Shown here: in pieces, positions 34,339 through 46,340 of the stretch
How the letters are laid out: every line of letters begins with the position of its first letter
Numbering within the stretch: position 1 is the stretch's first letter
NCBI RefSeq assembly: GCF_026745355.1
Contig: NC_079206.1
Coordinates: 34,678,983 to 34,742,982, forward strand
Length of the DNA stretch: 64,000 bases
Source: Beta vulgaris subsp. vulgaris
Lineage: Eukaryota > Streptophyta > Magnoliopsida > Caryophyllales > Amaranthaceae
Reading direction: 5' to 3'
Notes under the pieces: generated by a model
Told to the model about the DNA's origin: nothing
What the model saw: only the letters and a program-made list of their open reading frames with translations
The model's database searches: none
Translations under genes and position numbers: made by a program

Positions 34339-35217
34339 AATTAATCAACTAATGACTAACCCACTACTTATCTTAATAAGAGAAGCAGTAATGTATTACG
34401 TGGTTTACATACTTGAGGAATAATTAAACTCATTTAAATTAATTAATAATTGGGAAATAATTAACCAAGCCAATTAATCCACTAATTACAAAACGTGTAG
34501 TAAGCGTGATAGCAGGTTTTAAGGGAGTAAATAAAATATTTACTTTAACTAGATTTTCGGAAATTATCTTTTAAAAATAAGTTTGTTTAAAACGAAAATC
34601 AGTTTTATGATTAAAACGAAAATCTTTTAAAAATCGGAAAGTATATTTTATTTTGAAAACAAAATCTTTTAGTTTAAATAAAATATAAAAGATAAGATTT
34701 AAATCAGTTAGATAAAATCAGAAAATCAATTTTAAATCTTTTCCTAACAAACTAATAACAAATTCCATAAAATCGTTGATCTTGATTAAAACTACCCTAA
34801 AAATTCTAACTAACTTATTAGGCGCACACCTAGATTTAGGCGCACTACTTTTAAGTTATTTAGGTGTTCTTAAACCAGTTTATTAGTCTTGTTCCTTAAC
34901 CTTGTTCCTAACTGTGCCAGGTCTGTTCCTGTCATGGGAACAGAACCAAGTTCTTTTGAGAATTCACCACAAACTAAATTAAGCTTTCACTCAACCTTAG
35001 CATGAAGATAACAAATACACCCTAATGTATTCTAATCTTCACTCCATGCTTGATACTTCATCACTCGAACATCTTCAATTCGGTCTTTGATTAATTCTCC
35101 GTTTTAATCTTCAATCAAGTATTCTCTTTGCTCGAGAATGAATTACCTTGCAATCAACATAAATAAAACACACTATGGCTTTTGTGGTTAAGGCATCTTC
35201 AAAACTCAAGGGCAACA
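34339..35217 (-). repeat. 3' LTR of Sirevirus B, truncated
   Basis: The LTR start (TGTTGCCCTTGAG on minus) is at 35217. Homology with the 5' LTR (about 45590 onward) stops at 34339, so about 650 bp of the LTR's 3' portion are lost together with part of Athila LTR2. It has the uninterrupted version of the LINE target site (ATTCTCCGTTTTAA near 35093). Confidence 0.85.
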
Positions 35218-35235
35218 ATTTCCCCCTTTTTGAAG
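35218..35235 (-). promoter_or_regulatory. Polypurine tract of Sirevirus B
   Basis: On the minus strand CTTCAAAAAGGGGGAAAT directly before TGTTG of the LTR. Better preserved than the equivalent at 12600-12613. Primes plus-strand DNA. Confidence 0.8.
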
Positions 35236-35731
35236 ATGGCAACAAAAGGCATATAATATAATAATATGTAATGCACATAAGTCATATAAAATTCTTTTAA
35301 CAAAGTATTCAACTAAGTTAAATTAATTATAGATTCGTTATTTTATTTTTATTAGGAAACATGAGAACATAAACCAAAACATGATAAATATTTACTCTGA
35401 TTGAATTGCCTTTCTCTTTCCCCCTTTTGCATCTTCAAAAACATTAGTTCACGATTTCAAAAAGATGGAATTATCTACTTAAACACACCACACCACCAAA
35501 CTTGTGAGAAACAATTTGGTTAGTATAAGCAAATAAAGCATTCATGCAACTCTCAAAACCACAATCCAAGAATATTAGCCATTCAAGAGACGCACACATG
35601 CAAAAAGACTTAACATAGAATTATCAAATTAACAGAGTTCCACAATAGCGTGTTTAAGAAAGAAAGATATAAAAGACAAAATATAAAAAGTTATGTTCCC
35701 AAAAAAAAAAAAACTAAACTAAGAATATAGT
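35236..35731 (-). other. Sirevirus B 3' UTR
   Basis: About 500 bp non-coding between the envelope-like stop and the polypurine tract. A second purine-rich tract (minus GCAAAAGGGGGAAAG at about 35417-35431) mirrors that of Sirevirus A near 12380. No gene. Confidence 0.7.
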
Positions 35732-37510
35732 TTAAGGTTTAGGAGAGGGAGGTTGCTCGACCACTTCTTCCACCACATCATCTAATTTGGTCATCACCTC
35801 CTTATAATTTCCGGCAATGGCTTGATCAAGCTTGAGCACATCACCCTCCAACTTCATCAATCTCGAGTTCATCTTTTGGAGAGATGAGGTCATTTCACCA
35901 AGTTGTTCCATGATCAACTTTTGACCTTCCAAAGCCTTGTCAACCTTGCTCATCACCCCTTTCACTAACACATTCACTTCCTTAGCTTCATTTGCAAACT
36001 CCATCATAGCTTCCGAATGACCCATTACTAAAGTAAACAAGTAATCCAACCTCCTAGCATGAGCTAGGGTATAGGTAGCACCAATGGTGGGATTTTGGGA
36101 TGAAGAAGGAGAGGTATTTGGGGCGGCAGATTGTTCCTTAAGATTGGGAACAGCAGGTTGTTCCTCTGGGATGGGAACATCAGTTGGTTTTTTATCTTTG
36201 GGAACAGAAGATGAAGGTAATTTGGTAGAAGGAGGGATGGGAGTATTTTGTGGTGCAAGAGGAGGTGGAGATGCAGTTTTTGGTGGAGATGAAGTAGAAG
36301 GAGGTATGGTATCCATAAGAACAGGAGACTGTTCCCTTGAAGGAGGAATGCAAGCATCATATACTTCTTTTGCAATCACACTCACTTCATCATCATTTAC
36401 AGTTTCTTCCTCATCATGTGAAGGAGAGTTTAACACTTTCAAGTTTCGAACTCTTTGAATAGTTCGAGTCACTCTCACAACCGGTTTCACCAATTCTTCA
36501 ACCACATTCTTTCCCTTTTCTTTTGCTTTTTGTTTTTCTTTTTCATTTTTCTTTTCTTTTTCTTTTTCTATTTTTTGTGTTTTCTTTTGCTCTTCTTCTT
36601 TTTCCTTCTCCACTTCAATTTCGAGTTCTTCTTCTTCCACATCATCACAATCATCATCATCCTCATCATCATTAACATTAGCCCTTCCTTTGATCAGTTC
36701 CCCATTCACAACACATACATTTAAATTTTTCAAAGCATGAACATTTAACATATTTCCCATAAGCACACTAATATTAGGAACCCCCGAAATCTTCACATTA
36801 AACTTGATTAATATGTCGGTTATTAGAGCTCCATAACCAACAACAAATCCATGCTAAATGCAATGACTCATATGTTGAATCATCAAGGAGTGAAAATTTA
36901 TGTGTTTATGAGTGGCTATGCAATGAATGTAGATGAAGTCTAACATGCTAACTTGACCATGTTTAGAGAGGCGAGGTAGGATGGCTTTCTTTAATATGTG
37001 GAAGAGTATTTTGTGGTAAGGAGAAAGAAGATTATGATCAAGAAATGTAGTGCCTCTTTTCCCACCATACTTCACAATCAATTCATCAAAGGAAATGTCA
37101 GAAAATGGATAAGAGCCTCTTTGCTTCTTAAAATATACATCGGTTCCGCTCACAGGAACACCGAGTAAATTTCCCAAAAATTCAGAATTGAAGCCAATTT
37201 GGATGCCCTTCATAAGCGTAGAACAATTTCCCTCTTCATCAATTGAAAAATTCACACAAAATTTATCCATAAGTATGGGAATTAAACTTTGTCCATAACA
37301 ATTTTCGTAAAGGTGTTCCCAACCTTGAAACTTAATCAAATCAAGCAGTTGACGAAAATTAACCTTCCTACACCAAGAAATATCAATGCATAAACCATGA
37401 ACATACCTAGTTGCAGAGGATTTTTGTTTTGCTACTTTGGTTGTTCCTCTCACAGGAACCGTCGATTCCCCCTCAACATTTGCATGTGGTTCCTCTACTT
37501 CCATCTCCAT
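35732..37510 (-). pseudogene. Sirevirus B envelope-like ORF, one in-frame stop
   Basis: The best-preserved envelope-like gene here: one frame of about 592 codons, broken only by TAG at 36854-36856 (GAA in the A copy). Start ATG at 37510 (MEMEVEEPHANVEG). Residues about 30-218: the domain with DISWCRKVNF, GTDVYFKKQRGSYPFSD and IYIHCIATHKHINF. About 240-360: KNLNVCVVNGE, then Asp/Glu- and Lys/Glu-rich, likely disordered or coiled coil. About 380-490: Pro/Ser/Thr-rich linker. About 500-585: helical, GHSEAMMEFA to EQPPSPKP. No signal peptide and no clear transmembrane helix, which argues against a classical viral envelope. Role unknown; placed after pol as in SIRE1-type elements. Confidence 0.85.
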
Positions 37511-37672
37511 TGATTCTTCAATCTTATCCTCTTTCTTAGGACCCTTGTTGATGGATTAGGAGAGATATCCATTGGAGTTGGTGATTCGGTGTTAATGGAG
37601 GAAGGAGAGGGTTTTTCGGATTTTTGGTTAGAGAGAGAATGGCAAGTTTGTTTGGTGTTCATGATTTTGTGG
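37511..37672 (-). other. Sirevirus B sequence upstream of the envelope-like start
   Basis: Leader of about 160 bp, nearly identical to 39268-39434. It ends at a joint where TTTTGTGGAG passes straight into CACTA exon sequence. GGAG is shared by both partners. Confidence 0.8.
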
Positions 37673-38716
37673 AGCTGATTCCCATTTGGAAACGCAAAGG
37701 GTATATCCCTTCATCCTCTACAACATCATCTGTTGACTCCTCTACATCATCAGTGATTTCCTCCTTGCCGGATCGGACATTGTCGTGGCTTCTCGCGAGA
37801 TCGAAAAAAGATAAGGATGGAAATTATTTCTTTCCTAATGAAGAAACACAAAAGATAAAAGAGTCTATTGTAAGCATTGTTCAAAGTTTATAACGTTTTT
37901 CTTGTCTACTTACTCGTCTTCTACAAATCATATGATTTTTTAAACTTGAACGCAGGATGATTGGAAAAAGAAAGAAAGTGAAGGAAAGTTTATTCCAAGT
38001 CGGATGGATGATGCTCTATCACGTGCTCTGCAGAGGAAAGACCGACCTGGGTGTAGCATTGGGATTACATCTGTTTCGGGAGATCCTGATCGGAGCAGTA
38101 CTGCTTGCAAGGGTAGGGGCATGGATGATGAGGAGATGGAGGTGTTAGAGGCTAGAGTGAGCCAAAGAGTTAGAGAACAGGCAATGGAAGAGATGAACTC
38201 GAAGATAGCTGCATTAGTTCAAGAAAGGTTCATGGCTTTTGCGGCGCAGTTAGATATTCAAGTAATAACTCCTTCCACTCCAGTCATTCCTAGTAGCTGT
38301 CAATCGGGGGGAAATGATCCATTTGTGACTTGTAGGTATATTTTCATTTTATATATGTTCTAGTTATTATATTATGCTTTTAAAACACTTAATTGATGAC
38401 ATTCTTCTCTCATTGGATGTTAAGAGTCAAGTTCCATGTCGCTTGGCAATAGCAGATGTCTCTGGACCGATCATTGTAGCTGAGGGTACCATTCTTCCAC
38501 GACAAGAGTCATCCTCACACTCTACGGCCGCCGTGAAAGTGAGTGTTGATGATTTTTATGCCAATTACGCAGATGCTCCAGTTCCACTCCCTACTCCCTT
38601 CATCACGAAACTCAGTCAAGCTGAGGGTTCTGTCATAGAATGGCCGAAAGAGTTGGTATTTTTAGTCTCCGATAATCAGGTAACTTATGTTTAGTATTAT
38701 GATTTAGTATCATAAC
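37673..38716 (+). pseudogene. Fragment of CACTA tnpA-like gene (second copy)
   Basis: About 1.04 kb, nearly identical to 58414-59457 of the large CACTA. It contains part of the exon LIPIWKRKGYIPSSS to EETQKIKESI with its GT donor, an intron ending in CAG at about 37954, the exon (about 37955-38332) with SEGKFIPSRMDDALSRALQR and the coiled coil VSQRVREQAMEEMNSKIAAL, and a further exon (about 38424-38680, LAIADVSGPIIVAEG, DDFYANYADAPVPLP). No CACTA ends and no target duplication, so this is a rearranged copy, not a transposition. Flanked on both sides by Sirevirus envelope-like 5' sequence. Confidence 0.85.
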
Positions 38717-39267
38717 GTTTAGAGAGGCGAGGTAAGATGGCTTTCTTTAATATGTGGAAGAGTATTTTGTGGTAAGGAGAAAGAAGATTATGATCAAGAA
38801 ATGTAGTGCCTCTTTTTCCACCATACTTCACAATCAATTCATCAAAGGAAATGTCAGAAAATGGATAAGAGCCTCTTTGCTTCTTAAAATATACATCGGT
38901 TCCCCTCATAGGAACACCGAGTAAAATTCCCAAAAATTTCAGAATTGAAGACAATTTGGATGCCCTTCACAAGCGTAGAACAATTTCCCTCTTCATTAAT
39001 TGAAAAATTCTCAGAAAATTCATCCATAAGTTTGGGAATTAAACTTTGTCCCTAACAATTTTCGAAAAGGTTTTCCCAACCTTGAAACTTAATCAAATCA
39101 AGCAATTGACAAAAATTAACCTTCCTACACCAAGAAATATCAATGCATAAACCATGAACATACCTAGTTGCATAGGATTTTCGTTTTGCAACTTTGGTTG
39201 TTCCTCTCACAGGAACCGTCAATTCCCCCTCAATATTTGCATGTGGTTCCTCTACTTCCATCTCCAT
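38717..39267 (-). pseudogene. Duplicate N-terminal fragment of Sirevirus envelope-like ORF
   Basis: Start ATG at 39267 (MEMEVEEPHANIEG), running to the block HILKKAILPRLSKR, where it passes into CACTA sequence at 38716/38717. It is a partial copy of 37510-36960, with a stop after ENC (about 39052) and a frameshift near 38935. The identical breakpoint is seen in Sirevirus B' (59457/59458). Confidence 0.85.
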
Positions 39268-39970
39268 TGATTCTTCAATCTTCTTCGTCTTCTTAGGACC
39301 CTTGTTGATGGATTAGGAGAGATATCCATTGGAGTTGGTGATTCGGTGTTAATGGTGGAAGGAGAGGGTTTTTCGGATTTTTGGTTAGAGAGAAAACGGG
39401 AAGTTTGTTTGGTGTTCATGATTTTGTGGAGGTTTTTTCGGTTTTTGATGGAAATAGAGAGGAGTGATTTTTGTTTAAGGAAAAAAAAAATCGTGTATAT
39501 TACACATTTTGAGGAGAGAAAAAAAATAAAGAAAAAAAAATAAAGAAATAAAAGACAATATCGCCCAACTAACTTGAGAAATATTAGGATTGGAAAAAAA
39601 TGAAAATCGGATTTTTAGGAGAAAAAATCTGAACATAATATTTTTGGATTTTTGAATTTTGAAATTTGAAAAGAAAAAGCTAGAATTAAAACGCAGGGAA
39701 CAGCGTTTGGGAACAACGAATGGAAACAACAAGATTTGCTACTTTTGAACATAATTAACCTTTTAACCTTTGTCATTTCTTAAGGCATAGAATTGTCTTA
39801 TGAACAATAAGGGGAATATTATTGGACATTGGTGAGCAGTTTTCAGACATTTTTACTCATACATATGAAATAATCATATAAAGATTGTGATGATTTAAAC
39901 AAATAAAAACATCAAATGCTCATCCATACATAATGCCAAAGAATCAAAAAGAAGGGAAAAGTTATAGCAA
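39268..39970 (-). other. Spacer between pol and envelope-like ORF, Sirevirus B
   Basis: AT-rich, with A-runs (39478-39550, 39590-39620). Homologous to 9707-10406 and 59983-60679. No gene. Confidence 0.7.
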
Positions 39971-42900
39971 TCATTTCAACTTGATAAGCCAAGTTCAAGT
40001 CTCAATTTTCAAACCTATCTCTATTTAAGGGCTTTGTAAATATCTGCAATTTGACGTTCAGTTCACGAATTCCATTTTAATAAGACCCTTCTCAACATTA
40101 TCTTTAGAAATGATGCCTAATATGGATGTGTTTGACTCTTGAATGATGCACGGGATCTTTGAAATACTATTGCACTAGTATTATCACAATAGATGGGAAC
40201 ACATTCAAAGTAAATTCCATAGTCACGTAGTTGTTGTTTTATCCATAGCATTTGGGAACAACATGCTGCTGCAACAACATATTCAGCCTCAGCTGTAGAT
40301 AAAGCAACTGTGTTTTGCTTCTTGGTGCTCCAAGAAACTAAACTATGACTAAGGAACTGAACCATACCTGATGTACTCTTTCTATTGACCAGATCTCCTG
40401 CATAGTCAGCATCCGCAAATCCTTTAATTCAAAGGTATCACTTCTGAATAGAATAGGCTTAAATCTTCTGTTCCCTTGAGGTATCTTAGGATTCTCTTCA
40501 CGCTGTGAGATGAGATTCCTTTGGATTGGCTTGAAACCTTGCACATAACCTACACTGAAAGCAATATCAGGACGACTTGCAGTTAGATATAATAGAGAGC
40601 CAATCATACCTCGATACTTGGTTTGTCCACACTTGTTCCTATAGAATCTTCATCCAATCTGGTTGAATTCCCATAGGTGTATGATTTACTTTGGATGCCC
40701 AAACCATACTTTTTTAGCAGTTCCTTTATGTACTTTTGTTGATGATGTAGATTCCTTCTTCTGTTTGCTTGATTTGCAACCCCAAGAAGAAGTTAAGTCA
40801 CCCATCATACTCATTTCAAATTCTTTACTCATGAGATTAGCAAAGTCCTTGCACAAAGATTCATTAGTGGCACCAAATATAATATCATCAACATATATTT
40901 GAACAACTAATAAATGTTTTCCTTTTGATTTTAAAAAAAGGTTCGATCCAATTTTCCTCTTTTAAACTCATTTTCAAGAAGGAACTTAGAAAGTCTTTCA
41001 TACCATGCTCTTGGAGCTTGCTTTAACCCATAAAGAGCTTTGTCAAGCTTAAGACATGATTAGGAAATTCTTTATTTTCAAAACCTGGAGGTTGTTCTAC
41101 GAAAACCTCTCATTAGATAACCATTTAGAAAAGCACATTTCATCCATTTGATACAATTTAAACCCATGAAGAGCAAATGCAAAAAATTCTAATTGCTTCC
41201 AATCTTGCAACAGGCAAAAGTTTCTTCATAATCATCCTTCCTGTTGATTGTATCCTTTACAACTAACCTGGCCTTGTTTCTTATATGGTTCCGAACTCAT
41301 CAATTGTTTCTAAACAACACCATTTAAACCAATAACCTTTTGTGTTTAGGTTTAGGTTCAAGGTGCCAAACTTTGTTTCTTTCAAATTGATGAAGTTCAT
41401 CTGCATAGCTACAATCCAATCAGCATCAGTGAGGCTTCTTCATGTTCCTGGTTCCACATAGAAAGAAAAGCATGAAAAGCACAAAAATTTCTAATTGAGA
41501 TCTCGTTTGAGTTCCCTGTTTATATACTGATTATGAGTTCCACGGATGGGAACGATGAGTTTTCCAAGGCTTTGGTTGGAAATCCTGGATGGAAACTTGA
41601 TTTCTTGATATCTTCATTCCTGTCTTGGGAACCAGGTTCAACAATAGTGGATTCATTCACTTGTGTATCATCACCTAGTTCTTCTTTCCTTCATTGGGAA
41701 CAGGAACAGATGTTGTTCCTTAGGCTTTGTTCCCATGACTTCGTCTTCCAAAGTCTCATCAATAAGACTTTGATCTTTTCAATCCTATTTCGAAGTCATC
41801 ATCAACCTGTGTGCTTGCAAAATTTATCTGTTTCATCAAAAATAACATGCACACTTTCTTCTACACACATAGACCTTTTATTATAAACTCTATAAGCTTT
41901 GCTACTAGAAGAGTATCCTGAAAATAAAGCTTCATCATTCTAGCATCAAATTTTCCAAGATTTTGTTTCCCATTATTATGAACAAAACATTTACATCCAA
42001 ATGTTCTGAAATATGTAATATTGGGCTTTTTACCAAAATAGCTCATAAGGAGTTTTATTTAATAAAGGTCTTACCATGGCACGATTTATAATATGACAAG
42101 CAGTATTCACAGCTTCGCCCAAAAGTTCATAGGAAGACCACTAGCTATCAACATAGTCCTAGCCATTTCTTCTAATGTTCTATTCTTCCTTTCAACAACA
42201 CCATTTTGTTGAGGTGTTCTAGGGGCGGAGAAATTGTGATCTAAGTCCATTGTCTCTACTAAAGTCATCAAACTTAAAGTTCTCAAATTCTTTGCCATGG
42301 TCGGATCTAAGGTGTAGCAATTTTTGACCACTCAAATTTTGAACTTTCTTTGCAAAGACAAGGAACTCATCATAAGTCTCGTCCTTGCTAGAAAGAAAAA
42401 TAACCCAAGTAAATCTAGAGAAGTCATCTACAATAACCAACAGGTACTTTGAATCCTCATTGGTCCACACAAATCCACATGAATCAACTCTAATGGTCTT
42501 GTGTTTCTCACCACATTTTTGGACTTGAAGGAGGACCTAACATGCTTCCTTTAGCGCATGCATCACAACATGATAAATAAATTGAAGGTAAACCTAAAAC
42601 TAGTTCTTTAGAACGAAGTTTGTCAAGCAAGAAAACTAGCATGACCTAGACGCTTGCCATAAAAGAGAATCATCATCAATAACACTAAGGCATGTAACTT
42701 GTTTTTGGGAACAAGGTTGAGATCCACAACATATGTGTTCCCTTTTCTTGTTCCTTCCAAAAACATCCTTTGTGCTATTTGTTGACAATTAACTTTTTCA
42801 CTATTAAACTTCACACAGTTCCCTTTATCACAGAATTGGGAAATACTAACAATTATGCTTTAACCATCAACTAGAAATTATCTATGGAATGTACGATGAC

Positions 42901-43159
42901 TTACCAACTTTGCCCATGGCAACTATGTTACCTTTCTTGTTGTCACCAAAAGTCACACTTCCACCATATAGGCTGAGAGTGAGAGAAATCTTGATTTATC
43001 TCCAGTCATATGCTTAGAACAACCACTGTCTAGGTACCATGTGTTGTTCCCCCTCACTCCAACCTGCAAGAAAACTAATTGTTAGAGTTAGGAACCCAAT
43101 CTTTCTTGGGTTCCTTTCCTTCAGGAACAATAGATTTCTTTTTCCAATTATTTACTTGT
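39971..43159 (-). pseudogene. Sirevirus B pol, broken
   Basis: Right to left: protease (about 43070-42880, active-site region DSGCSKHMTG on minus), GAG-pre-integrase (42814-42600), integrase core (about 42500-42100: VDDFSRFTWV, then PQQNGVVERKNRT), RT (about 41400-40680) and RNase H (about 40370-39971: STAEAEYVVAAACC, CDNTSAI), stop at 39971. More than ten stops or shifts, many of them single-base indels relative to the B' copy. Two motifs intact in B' or A are shifted here (for example the RT YVDD region near 40895). Confidence 0.9.
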
Positions 43160-44878
43160 TTCCAAGTTCTCTTGTAATGCGACCAAGTCTTTTAGGACAA
43201 GAGTTCCTAAATGACCAGTGTTCCCACAAAAATACAAACTTTATCACTTGGTAAATCAACTCTCTTTTTAGGTTTTTCAAATTTCTTTTTGTGATTAAAA
43301 CCAAGACCTTCGTTCGTTTTGTTTGAGGGTTCTTAATCCAGTTTGGAATAGGTAGCATTTTCTTTCATTCCTATTAGTGAAGTTCCTTGTTTTCTTTTCT
43401 CCAAAAAGAAACATGATTTTTCAATTCGTTTATTTCAGATTTGAAACTTTGCAAGGGAACTGACTTAATGTCAAAGAACTTACTTCAGGAACAAACTCTT
43501 TTATTGTGATAATCAAGGCTTAACAAGTAGTTCTCATTTTTAAGATTTTCGAAATCCTCTTTTAATTTAATTTTTTCAAACAATCGAAAAATCTTTTCTC
43601 AATATCATTCGAAACTTTTAAGCCAAGAGGTATGTTCCTTTGCAACTGTAAAGCATGTTGACATTGTTTTAGTTTAATGGCTCATCTTTGCAATCATTTC
43701 ACGTCAACAATAAACTCAAATAATTTTTCTTTACTTAAAGAATTAAGACGAGTTTTGATGTGTCTAGACTTGCCTCAAGAGATTCAATCTCTTCATCAGA
43801 TTCGGAATTGTCATAAGCCATAAGTCAGAAGTTTGCAGTCTCCTCATTTGGCTGAGGATCATCTTCTTCTTCGGAGTCAGAGTCTCCCCATGCAGCAACC
43901 ATAGCTTTCTTCATGTCAGATCGAGTATAGGAACTTTGTATTCCTTGTTCCTATCTTTGCTTCGTTCCCTTCCTTTGCCTTTTCTTGTTCCCATTGGGGA
44001 CAATCCTTGATAAGTGTCGAACTGCCACACTTATGACAAACAAGTTTTTAGAATATTTCTTATTCTTACCTTTGTATCTCCATTCTTCATGTTCCTAAAC
44101 AATCCTTTTCAATTTTCGACCATGAGAGCGGATTCTTCTTCGTCAGTTTTCGAGTCATCACTTTCATCAGCTTTTAAGGCAGTCGACTTTTGCTTGGACA
44201 TGTCTCCATTCTCATTGTCCATTTGCAGCTTGTGAGTCATAAGGGAACCAGCAAGTTGTTCTAGATTGAACTTTGTAAAGTCCTTAGTTTTTTGTAAGGC
44301 AGTAACTTTAGCCATCCATCAATCCCTAGGAAGACTCCTTAGGACCTTTCGTACCTGTTCCTCAGAAGTAATCACTTTTCCAACAGATGTTAGCTCATTA
44401 AAAATATTAGTAAAACGTGTAAATATGTCTTGAATAGATTCTTTGGATTTCATTTGGAAGAGTTCATATTGATTCACAAAAGATCTATTTTTGATCTCTT
44501 AACTTCACTCGTACCTTCATGAGTGACTTCAAGGAGATCCTAAATTTGTTTTGCGGTTTTGCATCCCATGACACGATTATCTTCATGAGGTCCAAGACCA
44601 CAATGAAGCAGTTTTATAGCAAGAGCATTAATTTCTGCTTTTTCGAAATCTTCTTTATCAAAATCATACATGGATTTAGGAATTACCTTATTCTTTTCAT
44701 TAGTGGTAGTAACTTCAAAATCACCTACCTCTATGACTCTCCATACCTGGTAATTGTCGGCTTTGATGAAGATCTCCATTATGTTCTTCCAGTAGGTGTA
44801 GAACTTACCATTGAACATTGGTGGCCTCTGCGTAGAGTACCCTTCTTCTAGTTTCTCTCTAGTATTCATATTTTCCAA
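43160..44878 (-). pseudogene. Sirevirus B gag, broken
   Basis: The ATG at 44878 lies 42 bases after the primer site: MENMNTREKLEEGYSTQRPP, then FYTYWKNIMEIFIKADNY, the N-terminal gag domain of Sireviruses. Open to about 44540, then shifted. A degenerate CCHC knuckle lies near 44010-44045 (CHKCGSSTLIKDC, His replaced and one residue missing). A second, CGNTGHFRNSC-type knuckle lies at about 43195-43235 but is frameshifted here and intact in B' (about 63925-63972). Two knuckles are usual in this clade. Non-functional as read. Confidence 0.85.
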
Positions 44879-44919
44879 GATCTCGAACTCAACAGGGTTT
44901 CCTGAATTTTAGAGTTCCC

Positions 44920-44931
44920 GCTCTGATACCA
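44920..44931 (-). promoter_or_regulatory. Primer binding site, Sirevirus B
   Basis: Minus strand TGGTATCAGAGC, complementary to the 3' end of initiator Met-tRNA, the standard copia primer site. It fixes the LTR end three bases away (44934). Confidence 0.93.
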
Positions 44932-46340
44932 ATTGTTGTATAATATGAGCACTAAAAGAAGGGGGTGAATTATAGTGAGAGAATAAGCTATACTTTTTAC
45001 GGAATTAAAAGTAAACTTGGGAACAAACAATGGGAACACGAGAGATTTTAGCGAGGAAAAACTTACTAGGCTTAGTAGGAAGAAACAACCTCGACCACAA
45101 GGGATTTTAACACAATTTTCCACTATAATAGGCCAAAACAACTCAGTTTACAAACCTATTACTTTTCTCTCGATTCACAATTTAAGTCACTAAACTCAAG
45201 TTCCCCATGACATTTCCCACAATTGTCGTTCCTCTCAAACTTCACTAGAAGTTCCTTTCTCTTTCTCTGTCTCTTGCTTCACTCAAAGCTTCTCACACTT
45301 ACAAGAGTTCACTCAAACCCTTAATTCAAAAATACAATTTGTAAGACAATGGAATAGTAATAAACGTGAATAAAGTAAGTATGAATTCTCTTAGGAAAGA
45401 CACTGACTCTTTTAGACAACTAAGAATAATTAGCTAAGTCAGACACAATTTGTTCTAAGGTTTTAGGCGCCTATTTGTAGAAAATTAAAACAAGACAATT
45501 TTAATCCACTAATTAATCCATTATCCCATGATGTCCATGACTTTGATTAATTAAATAGCTTAAATAAGATATTCCTTGAGAATTAATTAATCCACTAACT
45601 CACTACTTATCTTAATAAGAGAAGCAGTAATGTATTACGTGGTTTACATAACTGAGGAATAATTAAACTCATTTAAATTAATTAATACTTGGGAAATAAT
45701 TAACCAAGCCAATTAATCCACTAACTACAAAACGTGTAGTAGGCGTGATAGCAGGTTTTTAGGGAGTAAAAAAAATATTTACTTTAACTAGATTTTAGGA
45801 AAATATCTTTTAAAAATTAGTTTGTTTAAAACGAAAATCAGTTTTATAATTAAAACGAAAATCTTTTAAAAATCGGAAAGTATATTTTATTTTGAAACCA
45901 AAATCTTTTAGTTTATATAAAATATAAAAGATAAAAGACAAGATTTAAAATCAGTTTGATAAAATCAGAAAATCAATTTTAAATCTTTTCCTAACAAACT
46001 AATAAAAAACTCCCTAAAATAGTGGATATCAATTAAAACTACCCTAGAAACTCTAACTAACTTATTAGGCGCACACCTAGATTTAGGCGCACTACTTTTA
46101 AGTTATTTAGGTGTTCCTAAACCAGTTTATTAGTCTTGTTCCTTAACCTTGTTCCTAACTGTGCCAGGTTTGTTCCTGTCATGGGAACAGAACCAAGTTC
46201 CATTGAGAATTCACCACAAACTAAATTAAGCTTTCACTCAACCTTAACATGAAGATAATAAATACACCCTAATGTATTCTAATCTTCACTCCATGCTTGA
46301 TACTTCATCACTCGAACATTTTCACTTTGATGTTTGATTA

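Noticed and set aside
37673..38716. An independent CACTA insertion into Sirevirus B
   Set aside because: No TIRs or 3-bp TSD; it starts in mid-exon and shares its right joint with 59457/59458, so it is a rearrangement.
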